Below, piece by piece: positions 1-8,204 of a DNA stretch of 64,000 bases. The notes under the pieces were generated by a model. It was not told where the DNA came from, searched no databases, and saw only the letters and a program-made list of their open reading frames with translations. The stretch is from Cyclobacteriaceae bacterium (GTDB lineage: Bacteria > Bacteroidota > Bacteroidia > Cytophagales > Cyclobacteriaceae). Within the stretch, counting starts at the first letter, position 1; every line of letters starts with the position of its first letter. The translations under genes were made by a program, and so were the position numbers. Location: contig JALONI010000026.1 in the NCBI GenBank assembly GCA_025455015.1, positions 1 through 64,000 of the forward strand. The letters run 5' to 3'.

Positions 1-77
1 TTTTTTAAGGAGGGAATCTGCTCCATCAGTTGATCGCGGGTATGAAGCGGCCATTCCTTGCCCTGAACAAAACGCGA
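1..77 (-). pseudogene. Downstream remnant of the interrupted FG-GAP/UnbV gene (runs off the window)
   Basis: In the same frame as the 914-codon ORF and directly after its TAG, this stretch encodes SRFVQGKEWPLHTRDQLMEQ and then IPSLK, ending at the window edge. The pattern (aromatic, QGK, P, H/S-RD-L-EQ-P-LK) is typical of the part of FG-GAP/UnbV proteins that follows 'DxDGxGxLDP'. It supports a nonsense mutation or base error in a gene that continues to the left of the window. Confidence 0.6.
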
Positions 78-2822
78 CTAAACAGGGTCGAGCGTTCCGG
101 TGCCATCCACATCAATGGCCCGGCAGGAAAAGGGTTCTTCCCGCGTACCTTTGAACACGGTGTTGATCCCGTAGTTTCCCAACGCCAAATCCATATCCCC
201 GTCCCCATCGGCATCCATAGGCATCACCTTCTGCCAAAAGCCCTTAGCCGCGCTTAGTCCGGTGTTTTTGGTTACGTCCCGAAACCCCTTGCCGCGTTGG
301 TTTTGATAGACAGACACCGGCATGAAGTCTCCCGCCAGCACTAAGTCAACCCATGTGTCGCCATCTACATCAACCCAACAGGCCGAACGCACAATGCCAA
401 GATGGAGCGCCTGACCCCGGCCGGCCACTATCTCGATCGGTTGAAAGGCGCCCTGGTTGTTTTGAAGCAGAAAGCTTTTGTCCGGCAAGGGATAGCGTTG
501 GGGATAGCCTCCCGCGCCCACAAAAATGTCCGTGTCGCCATCCTGATCATAGTCGGCCGCGGCCACGCAGGAGCCGCTGTACACCTCGTTCGGCAAGTGG
601 GCCCGTTGGAAGTTACCCTGCCCGTCATTCAGGTAGAGACGGTCTTGATAATAAGGCATTTGCGCCATAAACGAATTGCCACCGCTAACGACATATAAGT
701 CAGGGTGGTGGTCATTATTGACATCCAAAAAAATGGCGGCAGCATCTTCATACACGGCCTCGTTGGCCGGAAATTTATAGGTGATCCACTGCCGGTTGGC
801 TTGTTGCAACCACAGCAGGGGACGCTTTCCCTTGGTGCCACCGATGTAAACATCCTCCAGGCCATTGCCATCCACATCGGCAACGGCTGCCACGGGTCCG
901 GCCACCGACTGTTTTCCTAGCAGCAGGGGTTCATAGTTAAAATCGTCATGATCGGATTGCGTTGGGGTGTGTTGAAACCCCAGAGAGTCTGTGACATCTG
1001 TCAGTAAGACACCTTCCGCTGGGGCGGAAGGGATTTGGGGTACGGAGGCTTGGGTGTACGTGAGCGTGATTTGTTGGTTGGCGGCAACCTTGTCTATTCG
1101 TTGTGTACGTCCATCGGGCCATGTCACCAGCACATCCACGTGTTCTGCTTCGCCCAGGCCGAGGTGGAGTATCTGCGACACCGATGACTGATAGCCGCGG
1201 GTGCTGTGTTTGGTTACTTTTTGCCGGAGTACGTCCTTTTCAAACAGGGCTACGGATGCTCCTTCGCCAAAGCGATTTTCGGCCGGCCCCTCCAGTTTCA
1301 CGTGCAGGAAGTGACCCGCTGCGCGAGGCGATTGATTTTCCAACAGGAAGGCGGGTTCATCGAGATTGTTCACCACCAAGTCGAGGTCGCCATCGTGATC
1401 CAAATCAGCATAGGCAGCGCCATTTGAGTAAGAAGGTTTGTCTTCCAGCCAGGACGTTGTCTCATCGGCAAATTGGAGATCACCGGTATTCGAGAAGAAT
1501 CGATTTTGCAGGTGCGCGCCCGGCAAGTTGCGTAGCATGTCGGCTATGTTTTCGCGTTCGTTGCCTTTTTCGACCATCCCTTTTCGGTGCTGAAACGTAT
1601 AAATCGCAAAATCTCGATCCGTGATATTTTTAAAGTAGCCGTTTGTGATAAAGACATCGCGGTGTGTGTTATTGTCGAAATCGGCCAGCAATACCGACCA
1701 ACTCCAGTCGGTTTGATACATTTCCGTAGCTATCCCGATTTCGGCAAAGTGTCCCTTGCCTGCATTGATTTGCAGCATATTGCGCATAAACGAAGGTTGG
1801 TATCCAAGTTGGCGGGCCATTTCATAGTGGTTGTAGCTCACCGGCCCGCTCAGTTTTTTCTGCCGCTCGTTGTCGGGTGGCATCATGTCGGCAACCAGTA
1901 CATCGGCCCAGCCATCATTGTTTAAATCCGCGGCATCGGCCCCCATGCTAAAGTGGCTGGTATGACGCAGCCGGATGGCTGCTTCGTCTTTAAAAAACGC
2001 CCCTTGTTGATTGATGTACAAAACATCATTGAACACATAGTCGTTGGCCACGTAAATGTCCGTCCAGCCATCGTCATTGAAATCGCCCAACGCCAATCCC
2101 AGGCCATATCCTTCCAGACGGATGCCGCGCGCGTGTGACACATCAAAAAACTTTCCGTGCCGGTTTTCAAATAATTGATCGGTGCTGTAGGCGCTGCCAT
2201 CGGTGAGGGGAGGGGTCAGCACGGTGGCATCGCGGTCCTTGTTGGAATGGTTCATCAGGTACATGTCCAGGTCTCCGTCCCGATCAAAATCAAAAAACGC
2301 AGCTTGTGTTGAGAAGCGGGTGGAAGCCAGGCCAAATTCCTGTGCGCGTTCCGTGAACGTGCCGTTGGTATTGTTGATGAACAACAGATTTTTGCGGATG
2401 GTCGAATCTCGGTGACCGGACACGCACACGTAAATGTCAAGCCATCCATCGGCATTGACATCGGCCATGGTAACCCCGGTTGCCCATTGCCATGTGCCCA
2501 CCCCGGCCTGATCGGTAATGTCTTCAAATTGCAGATTCCCTTTGTTTCGATACAGGCGTGACGAAGCCGTGTTTCCGGTAAAGTACACATCTTCGAGGCC
2601 ATCGTTGTCAATATCGCCTATCGCTACGCCACCCCCGTTGTACATGTACTCGAAATCAAACACGTTAAACGAGTCTGACGCCACCAGGGTGTTTTGAAAT
2701 TCGAGGCCGCTTCGCTCGGGTGGAATCAAGACGAATCTTTTGGGAGAGTGGCCGCACGACATCATGGCGAGCAGGGCGATGAAAACCGGCAAAAGGCAGG
2801 TGAGGAGGGGGTGTCTGTTCAT
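78..2822 (-). CDS. FG-GAP/VCBS-repeat, ASPIC/UnbV-domain lipoprotein, interrupted by an in-frame TAG
   Basis: Surface or secreted protein of the FG-GAP/ASPIC-UnbV family; the molecular role is unknown. The N-terminus is a lipoprotein-type signal (hydrophobic stretch ending MMSC near residue 23). Many DxDxDGxxD calcium-loop repeats form a propeller (for example DIDNDGLEDVYF near residue 70), and an ASPIC/UnbV segment (GEGASVALF to VTWPDGR) lies near residues 535-600, followed by more repeats. Reading stops at TAG 78-80 after GTLDPV. The same frame then continues to the window edge as SRFVQGKEWPLHTRDQLM and further family-like sequence, which matches the usual continuation after the 'DGxGxLDPxL' motif. 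So this is probably a longer gene (about 1,100 residues in relatives) with a Leu-to-stop change. I am sure of the family and fairly sure of the break. Confidence 0.85.
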   Translation of the reverse strand: MNRHPLLTCLLPVFIALLAMMSCGHSPKRFVLIPPERSGLEFQNTLVASDSFNVFDFEYMYNGGGVAIGDIDNDGLEDVYFTGNTASSRLYRNKGNLQFEDITDQAGVGTWQWATGVTMADVNADGWLDIYVCVSGHRDSTIRKNLLFINNTNGTFTERAQEFGLASTRFSTQAAFFDFDRDGDLDMYLMNHSNKDRDATVLTPPLTDGSAYSTDQLFENRHGKFFDVSHARGIRLEGYGLGLALGDFNDDGWTDIYVANDYVFNDVLYINQQGAFFKDEAAIRLRHTSHFSMGADAADLNNDGWADVLVADMMPPDNERQKKLSGPVSYNHYEMARQLGYQPSFMRNMLQINAGKGHFAEIGIATEMYQTDWSWSVLLADFDNNTHRDVFITNGYFKNITDRDFAIYTFQHRKGMVEKGNERENIADMLRNLPGAHLQNRFFSNTGDLQFADETTSWLEDKPSYSNGAAYADLDHDGDLDLVVNNLDEPAFLLENQSPRAAGHFLHVKLEGPAENRFGEGASVALFEKDVLRQKVTKHSTRGYQSSVSQILHLGLGEAEHVDVLVTWPDGRTQRIDKVAANQQITLTYTQASVPQIPSAPAEGVLLTDVTDSLGFQHTPTQSDHDDFNYEPLLLGKQSVAGPVAAVADVDGNGLEDVYIGGTKGKRPLLWLQQANRQWITYKFPANEAVYEDAAAIFLDVNNDHHPDLYVVSGGNSFMAQMPYYQDRLYLNDGQGNFQRAHLPNEVYSGSCVAAADYDQDGDTDIFVGAGGYPQRYPLPDKSFLLQNNQGAFQPIEIVAGRGQALHLGIVRSACWVDVDGDTWVDLVLAGDFMPVSVYQNQRGKGFRDVTKNTGLSAAKGFWQKVMPMDADGDGDMDLALGNYGINTVFKGTREEPFSCRAIDVDGTGTLDPV

Positions 2823-3218
2823 GGTAAAGTGCTACTTCGACCTCGAGTAACCAAATTCAAGCATCAGAGGCAACGGCAGGTTTGTAAACCAGCTATCAGA
2901 TTGAACTTGGACGGTCATTTACCGGGATCAACTAGGGTTTTACTGATCGCAAGATAGAATGCCGATGTCCATCTGGGAAGTTAACCTTTTCGACAAAAGC
3001 AGCCTGATTTGTTGCGTGATAACAGATTGACTTGAGGGAAAAAGGCTCAATTGAAGTTCAAAAACGCGTTGACGGTGCGTCTCAAGCGTATAAAAAGGCA
3101 TTTTTGGCACCGCCTTTTTGCGGTTGAAAACCGAAAAAAGATTTGGAAATTTGCCAGCAATCGTATGCGAGCCATAGTTTCGTGCCAACGATTTCAAAAA
3201 ATCAAAACAAACAAGCTT
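2823..3218. other. 396-bp intergenic region between divergent surface-protein genes
   Basis: No convincing gene or RNA seen. The left part must carry the promoter of the minus-strand FG-GAP gene and the right part that of the plus-strand lipoprotein. A weak plus-strand match to the Bacteroidota promoter pattern is TTTG at 3150-3153 and TAGTTTCG at 3175-3182, but the spacer (21 nt) and the last bases deviate. An ORF extends upstream from the lipoprotein frame, but it lacks a signal-like start and is basic and low quality. Confidence 0.4.
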
Positions 3219-4550
3219 ATGGTTTCTGTAAAACGGTTTCTTTTCTTGGGGCTGCTCGCAGGGTGCGGCTTTTTCATAGACGGCTGTAGCGATGACGAAG
3301 CTCCTGTTTTTGAGGCGCCCTCTATTGCAGTAACAGCGGATAACTCGCAGCCGTATCCGGGCGATGTGGTGAATTTCACGATTGCAGTGACGGGCCCCGG
3401 GGGGTTAAATGAGGTGACGCTGAACGGGAACGCAATCAAAACGTACGATCTGGCCTCTGCGGTGACGGAAGATGAGTTTCAATTTGCATACACTGTGCCC
3501 CCCAATGCTATTTTGGGGCCGTTGGCGCTGGAATTTGGCGTATCCGACAGACAAGCTGCGGCTAAAACGGGGGAGTTTACCAGCGACTTGACAATACAAA
3601 ACCCTGATTTTCGGGGTGCTCCTGTTGTACTTTTCAACTTCCAGACCGCTATTCCCAATAATCAGGTTAGTGCTATCACCAGAGATGGTGGCTCTCAGGT
3701 TTGGGAGAACGCCTATGAGCTCAACTTAAACGCCACCGATCCGGCCAACGCAGCCAATAAAGTCCTACAGGCTGACCGCAAGGGTGCGCACGAGTGGCGC
3801 TTTCAAGGCGGTGGGGCCGTGCAGATTGAGTTTGCAAATGCTATTTCGGAAGACGAAATCCAAAAATTGGTTTCTGGTGAGCGTGTATTACAAATGAACG
3901 TGTACTTTAAAGAAGTGCCGAAATTGGTCACTGCTCATAGAGACCCCGCAGCCCCGGATGGGCCTACCAAAAGGTCTAACTTGGACGTTTCCTGGAGATT
4001 GGATTCTACCGCGCGTTTTAGACTTCCGCTTACCGCTGCCACCAAAAAGGGGTGGAAGCATGAGTTAGGCGATAGTTTGGTAAGGGCCATTCCCGTTACA
4101 TTAGAGATTGGAAACAAAGCCCGGTGGGCGTGGAATGGGGGCGATGTAACCGGTAAGAAGTTTTATTTGACGGGCTCGATCACTACGGCCAACGCATGGG
4201 AAACGGTGACTTTTACGCGATTAACGGGTACGTTTACGCGCGATGAAACTCAGGTGGGAGGCAGAAGATGGGTGCGAACAAATTTCAGACCGGCCGCGAA
4301 AACATCTACGGCACCTGCTGCTTTGCAGGACCCTGCCGTGGGATTGGATCAGATAAACTACTTCGCGATGATAATAAACAACCGTATTACAAGCTACCGA
4401 AATTTTGGCGGGTGGTTTGAAATGCCTGGCGATGGAAACGGGTGGAGCGCTAGCAACGCCATCGGAATTAGCGATGATCACAATACTTACCTCATTGATA
4501 ATATTCGAACTATCAATGCGGCAGATTTCGACAAGAATCCGAATAATTGA
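3219..4550 (+). CDS. Surface lipoprotein with Ig-like N-domain, possible glycan-binding protein
   Basis: Likely outer-surface lipoprotein. The start at 3219 is chosen because it opens a lipoprotein signal (MVSVKRFLFLGLL, then FIDGC-SDDE, with negative residues after Cys as in Bacteroidota surface export signals). Residues about 35-120 look like an Ig/TIG fold (SIAVTADNSQPYPGDVVNF). The C-terminal two thirds resemble a galactose-binding-like or SGBP-type fold: FNF at its start and a closing DNIRTI strand after GISDDHNTYL. No catalytic motif is seen. It precedes a T9SS S74 protein and a T9SS glycoside hydrolase on the same strand, so a carbohydrate-capture role is plausible but inferred from context. 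The family assignment is weak. Confidence 0.6.
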   Translation: MVSVKRFLFLGLLAGCGFFIDGCSDDEAPVFEAPSIAVTADNSQPYPGDVVNFTIAVTGPGGLNEVTLNGNAIKTYDLASAVTEDEFQFAYTVPPNAILGPLALEFGVSDRQAAAKTGEFTSDLTIQNPDFRGAPVVLFNFQTAIPNNQVSAITRDGGSQVWENAYELNLNATDPANAANKVLQADRKGAHEWRFQGGGAVQIEFANAISEDEIQKLVSGERVLQMNVYFKEVPKLVTAHRDPAAPDGPTKRSNLDVSWRLDSTARFRLPLTAATKKGWKHELGDSLVRAIPVTLEIGNKARWAWNGGDVTGKKFYLTGSITTANAWETVTFTRLTGTFTRDETQVGGRRWVRTNFRPAAKTSTAPAALQDPAVGLDQINYFAMIINNRITSYRNFGGWFEMPGDGNGWSASNAIGISDDHNTYLIDNIRTINAADFDKNPNN

Positions 4551-4624
4551 GAATGGGTAGTTAATTGTTGTTTTGAGGCCAATCATTTTGATTGGCCTTT
4601 TTTTGTCACTTAAAAAATACATTT

Positions 4625-5992
4625 ATGAAAACGCAGATTTTTAGAATGTCTTTAGTGCTTATTGGTTTGTTTAGCTTATCACTAACTGTAAACGGACAAC
4701 CAACGAATCCGTACACTTTTCCGATTAATGGAATTAGTGTAACTGCTCCATACGGTGCAGGACAAATTGAGACAATTATGCCGACAACCTTCGTCCCCGG
4801 TACGGGAACGGTGCCAACGGGAAACACAAGCAGGATGAATTTCAAATTTGTAAGACAGGGTGAGTACTATGATGCAATGACGATTATACGAAACGATATC
4901 ATTCCGGGCATACCGAGCATCAACTTGAGCATAAATGGTACTATGTCAAGTTCGGTTTTAAGCGCATTATCCCTGAATATTGGGTCGATAACCTCAACTG
5001 GCGCGTTTTCGACTACAAGTTCGATTTCTGCTGGCGGTGCAATATCATCACAAAGTACGCTTAGCGGCACAGGCCTGACGCTCAGCAGCCTTTCAGGTTC
5101 AGGAAACAGGATGGTTATTGCAAATGCATCTGGAGTCTTGAGCACTTTACCTATTCCTGCTGGTGATAATTTAGGTAATCACACAGCTACAACCACGCTC
5201 AATTTAAGCAATCAAGATATCTCGACAGTTAGGGCAATCTTCTTACAATCAAATAATACAATTGATGGTTCTACATCTCTTGGGGGGATTCGAATAACCC
5301 CAAGAGTCGGTATCAATACATTGCCTGACAACCTATATACACTTAGAATTCTTGGAAATGCGTTCGCCTCTAGCGGTTCGTGGCTCGTAAGTTCTGATGA
5401 AAAATTGAAGACAGACGTCAAAGGTAAACCATATGGGCTAAATGATATTACTAAAATCAACAGCTATTCTTACAAATACAAGGACGATAAGACTGCCATG
5501 CGGAAAATCGGTGTAATGGCTCAAGAAGTGAGAAAAGTGTTTCCAGAGCTAGTTTTCGAAGGTGGTGATGGGACACTTGGAGTCGACTATCTGAGCTTTG
5601 TGCCTATCTTGATAGAGGCCTTAAAGGAACAACAACAGCGGATCAATGCTTTGGAAGAGATAATTTTAAACAAAGCAGGAGAATCGCAGTCAAGCCGCTT
5701 GTCGACTTCGGTAGAACACTTAGTCTCTGAGTTATTTGATGGTTATCCAAATCCATCCAGTGCAGCGGTAGAGATACCAACCTTTGTTGCCAATGGTGAT
5801 GGAGACGCCAAGCTTGTATTGTTTGATGGAAGCGGAAATAGAATTAAGGAGTTTACGCTAAGGCAAGGTTCAAATTTGACTCGAATTGATTTTGGTTCAA
5901 CTTCCCGGGCAAGGTATTGTATTACTCCCTCATCATTGCCGGTAAGAAGATTGGCACAAAAAGACTCATTGTCGATTAGTGTTGTTAGCTGA
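4625..5992 (+). CDS. Tail-fibre-like secreted protein with S74 intramolecular-chaperone domain; T9SS signal frameshifted
   Basis: Start 4625 opens a Sec signal peptide (MKTQIFRMSLVLIGLFSLSL, ending NGQ). Residues about 30-250 are Ser/Thr/Gly-rich, low-complexity and fibre-like. Residues about 257-345 are a clear peptidase S74 chaperone domain (SSDEKLKTDV, YKYKDDKTAMRKIGVMAQEV, VDYLSFVPILIEALKEQQ). Residues about 372 onward start a type A T9SS sorting domain (GYPNPSS...). The reading frame breaks at the CCC of 5904-5906: as read, it ends in unrelated sequence at 5992. Adding one base at that run restores SPGKVLYYSLIIAGKKIG then TKRLIVD and stop TAG 5977-5979, a canonical T9SS end. The gene is AT-rich relative to its neighbours, which suggests separate ancestry. 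Confidence 0.8.
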   Translation: MKTQIFRMSLVLIGLFSLSLTVNGQPTNPYTFPINGISVTAPYGAGQIETIMPTTFVPGTGTVPTGNTSRMNFKFVRQGEYYDAMTIIRNDIIPGIPSINLSINGTMSSSVLSALSLNIGSITSTGAFSTTSSISAGGAISSQSTLSGTGLTLSSLSGSGNRMVIANASGVLSTLPIPAGDNLGNHTATTTLNLSNQDISTVRAIFLQSNNTIDGSTSLGGIRITPRVGINTLPDNLYTLRILGNAFASSGSWLVSSDEKLKTDVKGKPYGLNDITKINSYSYKYKDDKTAMRKIGVMAQEVRKVFPELVFEGGDGTLGVDYLSFVPILIEALKEQQQRINALEEIILNKAGESQSSRLSTSVEHLVSELFDGYPNPSSAAVEIPTFVANGDGDAKLVLFDGSGNRIKEFTLRQGSNLTRIDFGSTSRARYCITPSSLPVRRLAQKDSLSISVVS

Positions 5993-6049
5993 GTTCATCC
6001 CCGATTGCATACGGATCAGAGTATTTCAGAAGAAAATTTGGATTAAGCC

Positions 6050-8104
6050 ATGAGAAAATGGATGTTGGTGATAATGTTGGGAGCGACAGTTTTTGATTTA
6101 CGATCGCAAGTCCAGCCCGTGACGATCCAGGGAAGCCCGGGTTCGTTTCAGTTGATCCGCAATGGACAGCCCTATTTTGTGAAAGGAGGCGGGGGCGACC
6201 GACAGGTGGCAACCCTCGCAGCAGCGGGGGGCAACTCCATGCGTACGTGGGGTACAGATGCTAATACGATCCGGTTTTTGGATGAAGCCCACGCCCACGG
6301 CATCACCGTGTTGATGGGCCTGTGGGTGGCCCATGAAGCTCACGGATTTGACTATAATAACACTACGGCCGTGCAGGCGCAGTTGGAAGGATTTCGGACC
6401 TGGGTGCGCATGTATAAAGATCATCCGGCCGTTTTGGCGTGGGGCGTAGGCAATGAGGTGGAACTGGGGCTCACCACGTACAATCCGAAGGTTTGGAATG
6501 CCATCAACGATATTGCGCTCATGATCAAGCAGGAAGACGGCAACCATCCCACCTTGACCGTCACAGCCGGCATTGATGTGGCCAAGGCCCAGTTGATCAT
6601 GAGCCGGGCCCCCGCGCTGGATATGCTGGGCGTAAATGCCTACGGGGGAATCAATGGTGTTTACCAGACGTTGCAAACTGCGGGGTGGGCCAAGCCATAC
6701 ATGATCACCGAATGGGGACCCAATGGACAATGGGAGTCGCCCACGACCGCCTGGGGCGCACCCATTGAGGCCACCAGCACTGAAAAAGCCGCCCTGTACA
6801 AGTCGCGCTACGAAACAGCCATTGCGGCACGCGCGGGGGCTTGTGTAGGCTCCTATGTTTTTTTGTGGTCGGACAAGTTTGAGCAGACGTCTACGTGGTA
6901 CGGTCTGTTTTTGCCCAATAGTTCGGACCGGACGCAAGCGGTGGAAGAAATGCAATACAGCTGGAGCGGCACGTATCCGGCCAACCGCGCACCACGCATC
7001 ACGCTCGCAACCGTTGAGGGAAAGGTTGCCAGCCAAAGCCCGGTCATCACCAAAGACAACGGGAACGTAGTCTCCGTAACCGCCACCGATCCCGATGGAG
7101 ACCCGCTGACATTTGAATTCTTGATTCAGCCGGATATCCAGATCGGCCTGGTCAATGACCCGCCCGCCACCATTCCTTACCTGCCGGGGTTGATTGAGTC
7201 TGCGTCCGGGTCGACCGCATCGTTCCGCGCACCCGCAGACCAGCGCAACTACCGGGTTTTTGTGTTCATCCGCGATGGAAAGGGAAACGCGGCCACGGTC
7301 AACATCCCCTTTCGGGTGGCGCTGAACCCCATGGTAAGTTCGGATCCTTCCATCATTTTTCCGTCCAAAGACTTGTACATACGCAACGGGGAGTTTGCCA
7401 ACAACTCGTTCGGCTTGTCCGATCGCCTTCGGCTGCAAGCCCGGTTCGCCACGACCGAGGGCAACACCCGCGAAACGTACCTTGGCTTTTACGTGGCTCC
7501 CATCGACCAGCGGATTGTTCACGTTTGGCTGGAGTTGTATGGCAATGGTACGCAAGGGACGCAAGCGGCCATTTTCCCCTTGCCGCAAAATGACTGGACA
7601 GAGTCCATGGCGTGGGGCAACCGAAAATCCACTACCCGCGATGCGCTCGACACAGTGACGCTGGACGGAGCGGGAGATCGGTACGTGCGGTGGGATGTCA
7701 CTTCGTATGTGAACACCGCGTTGTTTTTTGGGAATGACTCGGTCTCCTTTGTGTTACGCCATCTGAATGAAAGCGGAAACCCGTCCAATTGGCTGTCGCG
7801 GGAAGCGCGCCCCTTTCCGCCACGGCTGGTTTTTGAGCTAACGGAAGGCGACATTGTGCTTTCGCTGGATGAAATCGAAGAGCCTGTGGATGTATATCCC
7901 AATCCTGCAGGCGACAAAATTTTCTTACAAACCGTGCGCTCGGTAGATGCCATCATGGTCTCGGATATGTGGGGGCGGCCGCAGCACGTGCCATGTCATC
8001 TCTCCGATAAATCGGTGGACGTGTCAGCACTGCCGGTAGGTACCTACCTCGTGCGCGTTGTTTCGGGAAAAAAGCAGATGATCAAAAAGGTGGTCAAGCG
8101 GTAG
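6050..8104 (+). CDS. Secreted TIM-barrel glycoside hydrolase with CBM96/DNRLRE-like domain and T9SS signal
   Basis: Extracellular glycan-cleaving or transglycosylating enzyme, exported by Sec and T9SS. Residues 1-20 are a signal peptide. Residues about 22-310 form a clan A-type barrel resembling GH2/GH5/GH72 catalytic domains: GNEVE with Glu136 as likely acid/base and TEWGPNGQWE with Glu221 as likely nucleophile. Residues about 315-435 look Ig/cadherin-like (VTATDPDGDPLTF). About 440-610 is a beta-rich carbohydrate-binding segment like DNRLRE/CBM96. From about 612 there is a complete type A sorting domain (VDVYPNPAGDKIFL to KKQMIKKVVKR), in contrast to the broken one upstream. The exact GH family and substrate cannot be named from sequence alone. 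Confidence 0.8.
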   Translation: MRKWMLVIMLGATVFDLRSQVQPVTIQGSPGSFQLIRNGQPYFVKGGGGDRQVATLAAAGGNSMRTWGTDANTIRFLDEAHAHGITVLMGLWVAHEAHGFDYNNTTAVQAQLEGFRTWVRMYKDHPAVLAWGVGNEVELGLTTYNPKVWNAINDIALMIKQEDGNHPTLTVTAGIDVAKAQLIMSRAPALDMLGVNAYGGINGVYQTLQTAGWAKPYMITEWGPNGQWESPTTAWGAPIEATSTEKAALYKSRYETAIAARAGACVGSYVFLWSDKFEQTSTWYGLFLPNSSDRTQAVEEMQYSWSGTYPANRAPRITLATVEGKVASQSPVITKDNGNVVSVTATDPDGDPLTFEFLIQPDIQIGLVNDPPATIPYLPGLIESASGSTASFRAPADQRNYRVFVFIRDGKGNAATVNIPFRVALNPMVSSDPSIIFPSKDLYIRNGEFANNSFGLSDRLRLQARFATTEGNTRETYLGFYVAPIDQRIVHVWLELYGNGTQGTQAAIFPLPQNDWTESMAWGNRKSTTRDALDTVTLDGAGDRYVRWDVTSYVNTALFFGNDSVSFVLRHLNESGNPSNWLSREARPFPPRLVFELTEGDIVLSLDEIEEPVDVYPNPAGDKIFLQTVRSVDAIMVSDMWGRPQHVPCHLSDKSVDVSALPVGTYLVRVVSGKKQMIKKVVKR

Positions 8105-8152
8105 CTTGAGCGCGACAGGCCAGGCGGAGAAAAAACGAACCATACTCCTGAT

Positions 8153-8174
8153 CGCTCGCGGCTGTCCGAGAGCG
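8153..8174. terminator. Hairpin between convergent genes
   Basis: CGCTCGCGG, loop CTGT, CCGAGAGCG: an inverted repeat with one internal mismatch, lying between the convergent glycoside hydrolase and 7TM-DISM genes. No T-run follows on either strand, so a terminator role rests on position only. Confidence 0.3.
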
Positions 8175-8204
8175 CTGGAACTTGAGCACAGGGGCAGGGT
8201 GTCT

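Noticed and set aside
3051-3218. 56-codon upstream extension of the lipoprotein ORF
   Set aside because: It would bury the lipoprotein signal; the start at 3219 gives a proper signal peptide.
2823-3218. tRNA or small RNA gene in the longest gap
   Set aside because: No cloverleaf, CCA end or strong terminator could be found by eye.
6098-7588. 496-codon minus-strand ORF inside the glycoside hydrolase gene
   Set aside because: Antisense shadow of a GC-rich coding region; composition is Arg/His/Gly-rich and it has no domain, while the plus strand encodes a full enzyme.
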